DNA from: Mactra quadrangularis
Taxonomy: Eukaryota > Mollusca > Bivalvia > Venerida > Mactridae
Assembly: GCA_025267735.1 (NCBI GenBank)
Contig: CM046299.1
Coordinates: 31,325,987 to 31,389,986, forward strand
DNA: 64,000 nucleotides
Direction of reading: 5' to 3'
The translations under genes were made by a program, and so were the position numbers. A model generated the notes under the pieces. It did no database searches. It had not been told where the DNA came from and saw only the letters and a list, made by a program, of their open reading frames with translations. Shown one piece after another: positions 45,873-58,250 of this stretch (position 1 is the first letter of the stretch; every line of letters begins with the position of its first letter).

Positions 45873-47696
45873 TAACACGTGCATAGACGGGGTGGGTTTA
45901 TCTATGCGAGCATTCTGTACACAAACGGTCTGACTGATATCTTCGCCTTCTATTTATAGAATGCAATGCGAGCGCTCAGGTTGACTTCGAACATGTTCTG
46001 AACTGTTGGTTCGATCCCGGATGGGACCAAAAGAGCCCAGATGGGACCCATATAGTTTTGTTGCCTGGGTAGTGACTCTAATTTTAAGTGAAACCCAAAT
46101 GATATTCATATCTCCACGGGCTTTAGTGTTATGAATTCTACACAAGTAAATATGATACTATAGCCCCATCGCCTACAAGTATTCTACCGGCTACGCCCAT
46201 GCAGGCAAATTCTAACTATTTCGATCAAGTAAATTAAGCCTTGGTTTGCAAAAACAATACATCAGAAAATCAAAGCACTGAAAGTACTGGGGTATTCATT
46301 GTGTTTAGATTTATTGCATTTTTTTTGTTGGGTTTAACGCTGTAGCAACACCTTGTATAGGTTATATCACAGCAGTCAGTCCACCTACTCACTGTTCCTG
46401 GAGAAGCTTAATCTCTGGATTTAGCTGTTAACTAACTACTAGGTGCATACTTCGTCAGTGACTGACTACTGCCCTACATGATTTAGAATCAGTGGCAGGA
46501 GGCAGAATGGCCGTAGAAATTATCAGTGGTGTTGATTACATGTTTTTTCACACTCTATATTCACAATAAAAAATCCGCTTGGATAATTTAACAATAATGA
46601 GCGATTGAATTTACTTATTACTATGATCACTGTTGTAATTAGTCAAAGTTTTGTACTGTGACATTATGACTCTCATATTGTTTAATTAGTCTGCGTGTCA
46701 AAAAACTCCAACATACAACTTGAATTTTACATTTCTGCTTAATAATAGTATATAGTAGTTTTGTACAACCATATCATCTATCTTGCATCCAATGCCCCGT
46801 AAAATTCAGGTTTAATTGCACACGACCCAAAAAGTTACAGTCCGGAAATACTGATCTTTAAAACAAACCCAATACGCGGGAATCAGCACTTATAATTATG
46901 TAGATGTTTCTTATCTCTGTTACAAGTTAACCATTTCATGTATATTCTCCAAGTATATTTTTGTGACGTCATACTGAGAGTCTGGTCAATTTCTTGCATA
47001 CATATACACAATCTGATTAAAACCCGATCTAAAATTTTCCGCTCGCCTTCTTGCTATTTTTCTTGCTAACGACAGCAGTCTAAACTATCTGTTTACGGAG
47101 ATTGATATATACATCAAACGTGTAACAGTTTCAGTATGATGTTGCTAATCATGAACTACTTTGTCTCGGAATATTCTGGTTTGGGTGCTGTTAGGTTTTG
47201 GCGATGTTAAACTGAACGATTGTAGAAATACGCTTATATTCTAATGACTCTGTATTCATTGTGTGCAATGAATACAAAAAAGCCAATGTTCTAATTACAT
47301 GCATAGAACATTTTCTCAAGAGCAGTGGTTTATTTAAATACATCAAAATGTTACATGTACATAAGAACAATATAATTAATTAGACTAGATGCTGCTGCTA
47401 ATGAACAGTTAAAATATTCAACTAAAGATGTATTTGCAAAATTGATGTTGTGTCAATAGAAATACTTAAATTTAATCGGTTTTTTTACACTACGTATTGA
47501 GTTTTACATCAAACCCTTAACGAAACAGAGGACCGGACCCAGAGTTGTCCTAATTAAGTGTGTGGGGCACATCTGTATGTGTTCGGGGAGAGTATCCCTC
47601 CGTTGGAATTTGCATTTTAGCATGCCAAAAGGTACAAATATGAACACTTCGAAACATTCTTTGCATGTACTATCAAGCTGAAAATAGCTCCATAAG
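45873..47696. other. Intergenic stretch with one SINE
   Basis: 46316-46520 is a minus-strand family B SINE. A GGTTCGATCCCGG motif at about 46009 may be a worn SINE head. I see no gene in the rest. Confidence 0.35.
46316..46520 (-). repeat. tRNA-derived SINE, family B
   Basis: GTTGGGTTTAACGCTGTAGC followed by CACTGTTCCTGGAGAAGC is the complement of the family B tail and body. The tRNA head is not intact. Confidence 0.6.
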
Positions 47697-48931
47697 CAGT
47701 AGGGAATACTTCCCGTTCGGGAAACAAGAGGATTCCCCTTCAGTGCTTCCCAATCGGGCAGCAAATGTCAAAATATTTCCCGATCGGGAAGGATTTTGGC
47801 CTTTTTTGACGTACCTTACTAAAAGTGACCGCTGCATAAAAGTATTTAACCTACAAAAATATGAAAAACACCATCTGATACAGGAAAGATGTATCTAAAA
47901 TCCTACCGAGTCGTTCTCTTTTAAAATGCCTACAATTAAAATAATCCGAAATTGAAAATCAGAAAAGAAATGTGTCTTCACAGAAAAAAGTTGTTTCCCG
48001 TTCTGGAAACATTGCTTCCCGATCAGGAAGTAAGTTACACTATTTTTAATATAGTTTGTATGTAATGCAAAACTAATTTCAGCAAGACGCCTGTCTATTT
48101 ACTTGTAAAGAATTTAAGGCTACATAGTCCAGTATAAACATTCTGATTTCCTACCAGAATAATCTGATCAAACAAAATTAATTGTCCAATTAAACTTTAA
48201 TTTATGTACACAAACGTATATAGTTATATATTTAGTTAAATGAACTATATATCACATTCAAATATCATAATATTTGATTCATTCCCTAAATCTGTAATTT
48301 TATGATAATTTTATCAGAAAATTAAAATGAGCCAAGGCTGGAAAGTCTAGTATTCTTTGTTGTCCAATGTTGGTACTTAATTAATTATAGATGGCTGGAC
48401 CTACAATGTTTTTTCATTACTCTACATATGTACATTATTCTTACCCAACGAGCTATGAAAACAAAAAGCAATATGATATTCTTAAAATAAAGCTTACTCT
48501 ATATTTGAAAACAAAATGACATAGAATTAATCATTTTGTAATACATAAGAGCCATTCCCTGTCAGGTATATGTTTTGTATGTTAATTAGGGAGGTTGAAG
48601 AATATCTGCAATATGTTGAATGAAGAAAATAATTCTTAAGTATTCAGTATGAAATGGTTATCGACGAATCCATAATTTCTAAAGCACCATTAAACAACAT
48701 TTCTATTTTCTAAAAGCAAGTGTTTTGCATGATGTTTTTTAAAAGAATATGTAAATAAAATCAACGAGCATTTATGAATTGAGAACAACTAAATGCTTTA
48801 AATGGGATTACATACTGTAAAAAGGTTATTGGACCTCTTGTAGTCTATTTCTTGTGAAATAACGATAGAAATTATGATGTGACTGTGCTTTAAGCATTCA
48901 CATAATTTTTCTTTGAACATTGATACTGTTA

Positions 48932-49042
48932 AACATATCCTTAGATGTGCAATGTTTATGTAAGTCATTTGGCCTTTGTCCATTTCAACATATCCTTAGA
49001 TGTGCTGTATTTATGTAAGTCATTTGGCCTATGCCCATTTTA
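48932..49042 (+). repeat. 56-bp tandem duplication
   Basis: AACATATCCTTAGATGTGC to GTAAGTCATTTGGCCTWTG and CCATTT occurs twice head to tail with few changes. Confidence 0.85.
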
Positions 49043-49348
49043 ACTTAGCAAGCAAGATGGAAATATGACAACCCTTTCTTCACTTAGTTAACTTGTAAAA
49101 ATAGTTTAACAATACTGCTCAAACTTAATTTTTATAGCAAAATATATACCTATGGCCGCTAGGTGTCATTGCTTACTCCTTTATACAATGTAGTCTATTT
49201 TTACTGGAAATGCAATAATTCAAGTTAATGTATAATAATAGGAAACTTCATGTATAACAAATGAATTGACCCACATTAGAAATTTTATGTTAGTGTTTAT
49301 TGATAAGTTTTTATCAGTTTACATTTGTAAAAATCGTTAAGTATACGG

Positions 49349-49612
49349 CTGGTCTAGATTAGTTGGTAGCATACTAATCTACTGATTTAGGGTTCAAGGA
49401 GCTTGGTCATGAAATATTTTCTACGACTATTCTCCCTCTCACCACTGATTTTAAATCATGTAGAGCAGCTTTCAGTAACTGACCAAGTATGTGCTTAGTA
49501 ACTAGTGAACTGCTCAGTTAAGAGATAAGCCTTTCCAAAAAACAGTGAGTATGTTGACTTACAGCTTTAATATGAAACATAACATAAACAATGTGCTGCT
49601 AAATTTCTTTAC
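49349..49612 (+). repeat. tRNA-derived SINE, family B, fuller copy
   Basis: The head GATTAGTTGGTAGCATACTA with CTACTGATTTAGGGTTCAA is followed by a body ending AGCCTTTCCAAAAAACAGTG and an ATGTGCTGCTAAATTTC tail. It sits inside the foldback element. Confidence 0.65.
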
Positions 49613-50424
49613 AATTCCCTTTAAGGGACACCTAAATAATTACTATGAATGGTACATGTAAAAGGTGTTTCTTACATATGCGTTGGAATTAATGCAATAT
49701 TTCTATAAACAAAAAAAGATGTCTATATAGCTGAAGTTAAATTTGGATTACATACAAACTATATTTAAAAAAGTATAACTTGCTTCCTGATCGGGAAACA
49801 ATGTTTCCAGAACGGGAAACAACTTTTTTCTGTGAAGACACATTTCTTTTCTGATTTTCAATTTCGGATTATTTTAATTGTAGGCATTTTAAAAGAGAAC
49901 GACTCGGTAGGATTTTAGATACATCTTTCCTGTATCAGATGGTGTTTTTCATATTTTTGTAGGTTAAATACTTTTATGCAGCGGTCACTTTTAGTAAGGT
50001 ACGTCAAAAAAGGCCAAAATCCTTCCCGATCGGGAAATATTTTGACATTTGCTGCCCGATTGGGAAGCACTGAAGGGGAATCCTCTTGTTTCCCGAACGG
50101 GAAGTATTCCCTACTGTTAGTCGTGTAACCGTTGTTCGCCATTGCCAACTTAAGGCGAATATTTGTCCTTAAATTGTTATATATTCTATTTTTTAATAAT
50201 CGACAATCCGTATTAAAATCAAAGTAAAGCCATGGAAATTGATATTGCATGTATTGTATAAAATGCATGTATTGCAAAAATAAAGTATGTACTCTGTTCT
50301 GTTTATTATAATTTGTTTATAATTAATAATTTAACCTTTATCAATTATCACATCGTTTAAACTCTAAACATCTACATTATACGTGATTCTGTCAATAATC
50401 AGGGATTTTATATAACATCCCTTT

Positions 50425-50515
50425 AGTCAGTTCACAAGCCTATATGGCTTATGTTGTCCTTTACTATGTCTTGCCGACTTAAAATAAAATTTATCTTATC
50501 TTATCTTACTGCAAC
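50425..50515 (+). repeat. LINE 3' tail with (TATCT)n
   Basis: CACAAGCCTATATGGCTTATG, AAAATAAAATTT and then TATCTTATCTTATCTTA form a typical LINE end with a simple repeat. Confidence 0.5.
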
Positions 50516-51049
50516 TATTGACAATTTTATCACGAAATCCGAAAACGGACAGAAAACTATATTATCACGTTAACAAGTGCTTTGCAATACTTTTTTCGGA
50601 CATTAAACGTTCGAAAACACGCCGAGAAGCATAGTTTCGAAGCAAAAACAAACCAGATAACAAATTTAGGGTTTGACTATTTTTCTACGTTTTGACAAAT
50701 TTTATTTGTCTACGTTTTGACTGTATCGCACAGACAGGTTTGATGTGAAAAAGAAGTTACGTCCCTTTTGTAAATAACGCCATTAATTTTTTATAAATGT
50801 TTGGCCTTGTAATGTAAGTGAAATTTTTATTACCCATGATTAGAGATGTAAGAATGTTACTATAATCATTTTTTGTAATCAATTAGATATAAGACAAGTG
50901 GATGCTTGTGTTTTATCTTGACATTCATGTACTCTTACGTTTATATTTGTCGTGCAAATGAGGTTTTTTACCCTAGATCTATCACCAGTATCAGGTACTG
51001 AGGTAGTCCTAAAAATAAGACCCTACATAACTTTTTATTCATGTTGACA

Positions 51050-52990
51050 TTGTTTCTGTTACAGGGATATTCATAGGACGCGATTTCCGCGATTTCTCGC
51101 ACTAAAACGGCAAAAATCGCATTAAAAGTTCTTAAATGCGAGAAAATATCGCACCACTTTTCTAGAGCCTTATGGGCATTCAAAATTATCAATAAAACGT
51201 GAAACTTTTGACAAAAAGTTTGAAATCGGCAAAAGAGAGTTTAACAAATTTCCATAGTATACTAAACTTAAATTCCCTAATTGATCGTCAATTGTTAATC
51301 CAGATATGAGTTGTGAAAAATGAGGCCACCCACGGCGATTACATGCTAATTACAAGTCAATTAAACTTAATTGTTGGTCACACGCTGGGTGATTAACTCG
51401 CCAACCAAAGTATGCACAAGGATGTCATAAAATCGATAAAGATGTGGTCAAGTTATGTTTACACGCGTGACTATGTTCGCATATGCCTAAGTTACCTATA
51501 TTCGTCCGAGAGTATATCGTTATTAGCGCCACAAGCAAGTCATTTTATTTTAAGACGTCCGGCAATATTGTGGGAATTATTTTAACTGCGCATCTGCGAA
51601 AACATGTTAAAATTATACTTAATGTCGTATCATGTAGCATTGTTTGTTAAATTAAGATGGAAGCATAAAAGACAATAGACCTTTCAATCACGATGGAAGT
51701 TAGATATGAAATTGCAATTTAGCATGGTTGCGAAAATATATGACAACACATGGTTATGGTTGAAGCGATTTCGTTACCTATTAAATAACATTAAATCATG
51801 CATATTTAAGCTTTTATAGAGATAAGCTGTAACACTATTGTTCGTTTTGATGCGTATGAAAGAAAATTTTCTGGAAATGTTGGGGTTCGTAAAAATGAAG
51901 AGAAGTTATGTTGGTGAATCCAAGAATTTTGCCCAACGATTTTACTTACATTAAATGGAATATCATATCTATGAAATGTTAAAAGATAATTTCTTGTTTT
52001 TCACTCACAAGTTTCATAAATAATTTAATAATAAAATAAACATAGATCTATGTAGCTAGACCCCTGCCGGTCCAATCGTAATATTTTTTTTTAAAAATGT
52101 CACTTTTAAGCAATGTTGAATAACTCTGAACTGCAATAAAAATATATCTATTAAAAAAATTGATAATTTTTGGTCAAATATTTAACATAAGATTACGTAA
52201 ATTAGCTGTATTTGTCAATACATGTACGACTGCATGACTGTCACATTTTTTTATGTTCTTATTTATAGATCAGCCTTATTATTAAGTAGTTTGTTTTGGT
52301 CATTTAACATTACAAAAGTTAACATATTTTCGGATATGCAAACTTTCGGATACGTGATTTATTGAGTTCATAAGTAGAATACAACCCATTTACTTATTGT
52401 AACTTGACTTCTACATAATTCTTTCAATTTTGTCTTAATATGTTGATATATGAGCTGAAAAAAGAAGTGACATCAGGCCTTTTTTCCACTTATATAACAG
52501 GGGCATTTTACAGGTGCCTTCCCATCTTGAAATTTCTTTAAAATCATGCAGTTTTCCCCAAGTTTGGAGTTTACCTTGGATATTTTGTTCCCCTTTCAAT
52601 GAAATTGCGATAAAATTTCCCAAAATGTTCTATATATAAAAAGGCCACAGGCCCTTTCCCCAAGTACTGAAAAAAAGCTCTGGATCCTGTCAAAAAGTTT
52701 GGACTAGCTTAATCCCTGATCATTGAACTGATATTTTTCACTGGAACAAATAACAATTCAAGCAATAAGTGTTAATTATGTTAACCTATAAAATTATTTC
52801 ACATAAAAATTTGCTTATGAAAAGACACCAAGTCACTTAATTGAAATATGTGTTCATTTGCAAAAAACAAGTGAAACTCTCAGTATCATATGTTTTATTC
52901 AGGAATAATGCAAAAAAACACCAACATTAAATTTGTAATTTGTATTAGTAAAAATTGGTATGTTACATCATGTAGAATCACAAACGGGGA
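51050..52990. other. Unassigned segment within the left arm
   Basis: CpG-bearing start (GCGATTTCCGCGATTTCTCG near 51080), AT-rich middle, and a stretch at 52440-52690 with no identity I can assign. No gene is recognised. Confidence 0.25.
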
Positions 52991-55394
52991 TATGATTTGA
53001 GAAATTTTAAATTTTGATGCCACAAAATTAATGAAAAACCTCTCACACTAAAATCAGAAAAATCTCATCATTTACTTGTAAATGGCATAGTCCTGCAGTA
53101 AAATGCCATATTTTAGGTGAACCGTGCACTTGAGTCCCCACAAAGTTTTTTTGCAGTTTCTATATCTTTGAAAGGTGCTGAATAAGAATCCGAGTGATGA
53201 CATCCTGTCATCCTTGAGCAATTTGCATAATATGCAAATTAAGTCCGCCATTAGAGAAATTCCTTTTTTCGCTAATAACCCAATAACTAACTTAGATACA
53301 AATTTAAAAAATGTATCCATACCCATGTTTTCAGGGTCTATCTATCACATGGTACTAGTTTCAGCTTAATCAGATCATTTAAATATGCAAATTTATGCAA
53401 ATTAGGTATTTTACGTATACAATATTCGGTTTAGCTATCCAAATCAACGTCTGTAGTTTTTACATTGATATGAGTAAAATATGTTTATGTTATGCTACTT
53501 TTGTATATATTAAATACGAATATATCAAATAATTACATTAAATCAGTTAATGATACTATAAAGATATGCAAAATATTCAAATTACGTTAAAACTTGTAGG
53601 AATTTGCCTCAAACATTACATGATGTCATGTATATTTATGCCGTTGTCTAGCATTCTGTGGAGGTCTGGATAATTTTGATTCAGTTTTTTGGACAGAGCT
53701 GACTAAGAAATTTAGTAAGGACATCCTGTCACCCATGAGCAATTAGTAAAATATGCAAATTTAGTCCGCCATTACCGAAATTCCGTTTTTCGCTTATAAC
53801 ACAATTACCAATCATGATACAAATTTAACGTATGTGTCTGCATCCATGTTTGTAGGGTCTAGCTATCATATGATACGACCTTAAGCATTATCAGAGATGA
53901 TTTGCAAATGCAGATGTATACAAATTAGGTCTTTAAGTATAGGAAAGTGTTTTTTCATGATATAAAATAAAAATCATGTACCAAATTTCGAGTTGTTACG
54001 AACAAAGGAACAATACTTTACAAATAATTAAAGACAACGTATTTAGTTAGTATATTTAGAGTGACGACACACTTGAAAAAAAATCATAATATTTCAATAA
54101 CCCTATATGACAAACATTAACAGTATGTATTTACCTATATGCATTTTTTTTGTTTATTATATATACATGTATTATGTATATGCTTCCATGGCATTATTTT
54201 GTTTCGTTTTATGTCGGAGAACATAAAAAAATTATACTAATTTTATAATGATCAGATGATTTGGATATGTATACTTATGCAAATTAGGTGCATAAAGTAA
54301 AGTGATATCCCTTGTCTCTGTCTAAGTTAAAGTCAGTGTATAGAACTAAGGTATTCTACATAAACTAAGAGCATGCATTGCTTATTATATATAAATTTTA
54401 GATAATAAAGATACGAGGTCCTTACGGTCATGAGATTGTAAAGAATATTGTTTTTGTGCCCGTATTTTCTCCAATGAATTATTGCCCCTACTAAAAATAT
54501 GTTCTGTAATAAATTTTTTGATAAGTAAGGATGCATTCAAATGATTTTAAGAAAATACTACGCAAAACAACTTTTAGTCAAATTAAAGTCAACAATTTAG
54601 CCATACAAAGACAAATTAATTGTGTGTATAGTCATGACCATGTTCAGCACACTCCGAGTTTGGCTATCCCAATTCAATTCTTGCAGATCATGACCTTCCG
54701 TGATTGTCCAAAATACCCGGTAAGTCTGATTATCATGGCGTTACAGAATTGAGATTCCTGCTCACCTTGCAATAACCAATTTGCTATAAACATTCATACA
54801 AAATCTAGTTATCAAACATGCATGCAAGGTCTCATTGTCATATTTATGATTCTGAACAGTTGAAAAGCAACAAATATTATTGAACATGCTAGCAATAGAT
54901 ATATGTATACGACATTCCTTAATGCTGGCATTGTTATTATATATGTATATACATGCCTAATCTTGAGTAAATTAGTTAGTTGAAACTATGAGCAAATGAA
55001 TAAAGTTGACACTTGTAGTTTCATGAATATCTTTCCACAGTAAACAATGTTGAGAGATCAAATCTGCACGAAAATAAGAAAAGCTTTCCAGCTACTACTA
55101 TTGCCATGAAGTACATGTATATCAATCAAATAGATGCTTAAATTATGTCAATGACACTGCCATGAAGTTTTTATGATAAGGAAACGCTTTTGAATTCAGT
55201 AGCTTTAATTTTACAATCAATTTTACGATGTACTATTGAAATAAATTTATAGTTCTTCCTTTTCTTGGTTCTGGCGTAAAGCTACACCACTTCAAATTGT
55301 TATATTGAGCTGAAAGCACTCATTTGCGTAGGCCACACGGTAGGTAATAAGTAAAATATTATAAACATTCATTTTATATTAATACATTGATTAG

Positions 55395-56879
55395 GTGTGG
55401 TATATGAATGGTCTCAGAACAAATTTATGGTATAAATTATTGAATCAGGGCATAGACGGCAAATTATTTGCTATTATTCGGTCCATGTATGATGATGTAA
55501 AATTATGCGCAAAACACATGGGTACCGTCTCTGACTTCTTTAAATCCGATCTAGGCTTATTCCAGGGGGAAATTACGTCACCAATACTATTTTCATTATT
55601 TTTGAACGACATTGAACATCATATGCAAACAAATATAAATGCCGGAATAACAATCGAACAATTATCCATTTATCTATTACTTTTTGCCGACGATGCTGTG
55701 ATTTTCTCCGAAACCGAGAATGGGCTTCAATTGTCGCTCGATAGCATGCACCAATACTGTTGTAAATGGAACCTAACAGTTAATGTCTTAAAAACAAAAA
55801 TTTTTGTTTTTCAAAATGGCGGAAGGGTTAACAATAACTGGCGATGGACGTATAATAATATCGAAATAGAGATAGTTAAAAAATTCAGTTATTTAGGATT
55901 GGTTTTATCGAGTGGGGGCTCTTTCATACATGCTACTCAAACATTATCTGCTAAAGCGCTACGGTCTATGAATTGCTTATTCAATATTACGAAATCATTG
56001 GATGTTCCAGTGGACATAATGTTTAATCTATTCGATGCATATGTTGCCCCTATTTTAAACTACTCTTGTGAGATTTGGGGATTCTATTCAGCTGAAAAAA
56101 TTGAAGGCGTACACAAAAAAATTATAAAATGGGTCCTTAATGTTAAACCCACGACAAATACTCTGTCAATCTATGCCGAAGTCAAAAGATACCCAATGAT
56201 TATATGTAGACAAATACGAATTATAAAGTATTTTTTGAAACTTTTTCATGAAAAAGCTTTTAATTGTGTTATTAATACAATAGCCAAACATCAAATTAAC
56301 AACGTTAATCACTACGGGTATAGAAACACGTGGATATACAAAGTTCGCGAACTTTTAAATAATTCAGGTTTTCCTGAAGTTTGGATGTATCCCGAATCTG
56401 TCAATATGAACTCATTTATGCCACTGTTCAAAGTTCGACTAATAGATTTGTATTTAAATAGTTGGCGCACAAACATAAATGCATCGTCATCTATGGATGT
56501 TTACAGAGAACTAAATATCTCATTCGATAGAGCACCATATTTGAATATATTACAAAATAAAAAATATCGTAATACCATGTCACAACTTAGACTTTCTTCT
56601 CATAAATTGGCAATCGAAACCGGTCGTCACACAAACAATCCAAGAAATGAAAGATTGTGCATTTATTGTTGATTAAACGATGTTGAAGATATTTTTCATT
56701 TTCTTTTTATCTGTCCTTTATACACACAATTAAGACTAGCCTGCATACCCAGGTTTTATAGATCTAGACCAAATATGCACAAATTAATTTTACTGCTGAA
56801 CGAATCAAAACGATCAGTACTGAATAAACTATGTATTTTCTGTATCAAAGCTTTTAAAATAAGAGACGAACAGGAGTAA
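55395..56879 (+). pseudogene. Non-LTR retrotransposon reverse transcriptase, one in-frame stop
   Basis: The frame opens after a stop at 55392, so the 5' part (endonuclease, RT fingers) is missing. It holds the RT palm: a FQGEITSPILFSLFLNDIE block, the catalytic LLLFADDAVIF (FADD at about residue 97), WNLTVNVLKTKIFVF and YLGLVLSSGGSF, followed by thumb and a long C-terminal region. A TGA at 56670-56672 interrupts the C-terminal zinc-knuckle region after RLCIYC; the same frame continues LNDVEDIFHFLFICPLYTQL to a TAA at 56877. The family is a bivalve-type LINE; the clade cannot be fixed by eye. Apart from the TGA and the 5' truncation it is intact, so insertion is fairly recent. Confidence 0.88.
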
Positions 56880-57215
56880 TGATATCAAGATCTATTATAC
56901 ATGTATATTTATTATAAAATTCACAATGTTACCGTATATACAATGTTCTCACATATTAGAGATATTAATATTACCACATGTATTCATTTATCTTGTGTAA
57001 ATGAATAACTAAATATATTTTCATTTAACACTTAACATAATTGTTAAATTTTTGATTCATAAATATTAATAATTAAAACTTACTACATGTATTGATTAAA
57101 TGTATGTTTATATTACAATTGTAATTTAATATGTACTATGATATTATGTAAATGTATATAATTATGTTCATGGCGATGGGCCTCAAGGCTTAAGCCTAAA
57201 ATAAAAAAAATTATG
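56880..57215 (+). repeat. 3' untranslated tail of the LINE
   Basis: AT-rich sequence ends GGGCCTCAAGGCTTAAGCCT then AAAATAAAAAAAATT, a hairpin followed by an A-rich tail as usual at LINE 3' ends. Confidence 0.6.
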
Positions 57216-58250
57216 TTTATGTTATGTCATAATGTGGACATTCTGGACATTGAAATCCAACTGAACATAAATTGGGTCACTATTGACAAATTACTTGATT
57301 CAATTATATTTCCTGGAAATATTCCTTTTTGAAGTACTTAAATTTGAACAAAATAAATTCACTTGAAAAATAGCTCATTTGAAAAACATAATTTGCATGC
57401 ATTTGCATATGCAAATCATCTGATCATGCTGGTTATCGTGTTATTAGCGAAAAACGGAATTTCGATTATGGCGGACCAAATTTGCATATTATGCTAATTG
57501 TTCAAGGATGACTGGATGTCATCACTAAATTTCTTAGTCAACTCTGTTCAAAGGTATAGAAGCTGAATCAAAATAATCAAGTCATCAACAGAATGCTAGA
57601 CAATAGTATAAATATTCATGACACCATGTAATGTTTGAGGCAAAATCCTACAATTTTAACGTAATTTGAATATTTTGCATATCTTTAGAGCATCAATAAC
57701 TGATTTGATGTAATTATTTGATATATTTGTATTTAATATATATACAAAATTAGCATAACATAAACATATTTTACTCAAAATCTCAATGTAAAAACTACCG
57801 ACATTGATTTGTATAGCAAAACCGAATATTGTGTTTCTTAAAACACCTAATTTGCATAAATTTGCATATTTAAATGATCTGATCAAGCTAATATTAGTAC
57901 CATGTGATAGATAGACCCTGAAAACATGGGTATGGATACATATTTTAAATTTGTATCTAAGTTGGTTATTGAGTTATTAGCGAAAAACGGAATTTCTATA
58001 ATGGTGGACTTAATTTGCACATTATGCAAATTGCTCATGGATGACAGGGTGTCATCACTCGGATTCTTATTCAGCACCTTTCAAAGATATAGAAACAGCA
58101 AAAAAACTTTGTGGGGACTCAAGTGCACGGTTCACCTCATATACTGCAGGACTAGCAGAAAAATCTCTCACTGAAAATATGCCCTAGGAATATCCCTGCT
58201 GTTACATAACAGGTAGGGTCTTATATTTAGGACTACACTATCAGGATATC

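Larger units (their letters stand above)
47697..50116. mobile_element. Young foldback element with TTCCCG/CGGGAA palindromes
   Basis: Arms of 346 bp at 47697-48042 and 49771-50116 are inverted and differ at only about four positions by eye. Ends are CAGTAGGGAATACTTCCCG. Each arm carries five imperfect TTCCCGATCGGGAA-type palindromes, three near the outer end and two near the inner end. The 1.7-kb middle has no transposase, but it has a 56-bp tandem duplication (48932-49042) and a family B SINE. No target duplication is clear. Confidence 0.85.
50985..58250. mobile_element. Large octamer-rich foldback element, multiply interrupted
   Basis: Inner arms at about 53091-54300 and 57380-58152 are inverted copies in two sub-units each, sharing GTCCGCCATTA, TTCCGTTTTTCGCTAATAAC and ATGCAAATTAGG words. 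An outer pair, TAGTCCTAAAAATAAGACCC to TGTTACAGGGATATT (50990-51075) and its complement (58183-58240), suggests the original ends lie near 50985 and 58250. A LINE (55.4-57.2 kb) sits between the arms. Short frames in the arms are incidental. Confidence 0.7.

Noticed and set aside
47504..50277. 77- and 120-codon open frames sharing the same C-terminal sequence
   Set aside because: They are the two copies of the foldback arm read on opposite strands; no start, splice or family evidence supports a protein.
56670..56672. Selenocysteine reading of the LINE TGA
   Set aside because: No SECIS-like structure was noted and retrotransposon proteins are not known to need it; a point mutation is simpler.
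53072..58174. Short open frames in mirrored pairs (starts MGMDT and MLNKNPSDD)
   Set aside because: They come from the inverted arms of the foldback element, both strands being open by chance.
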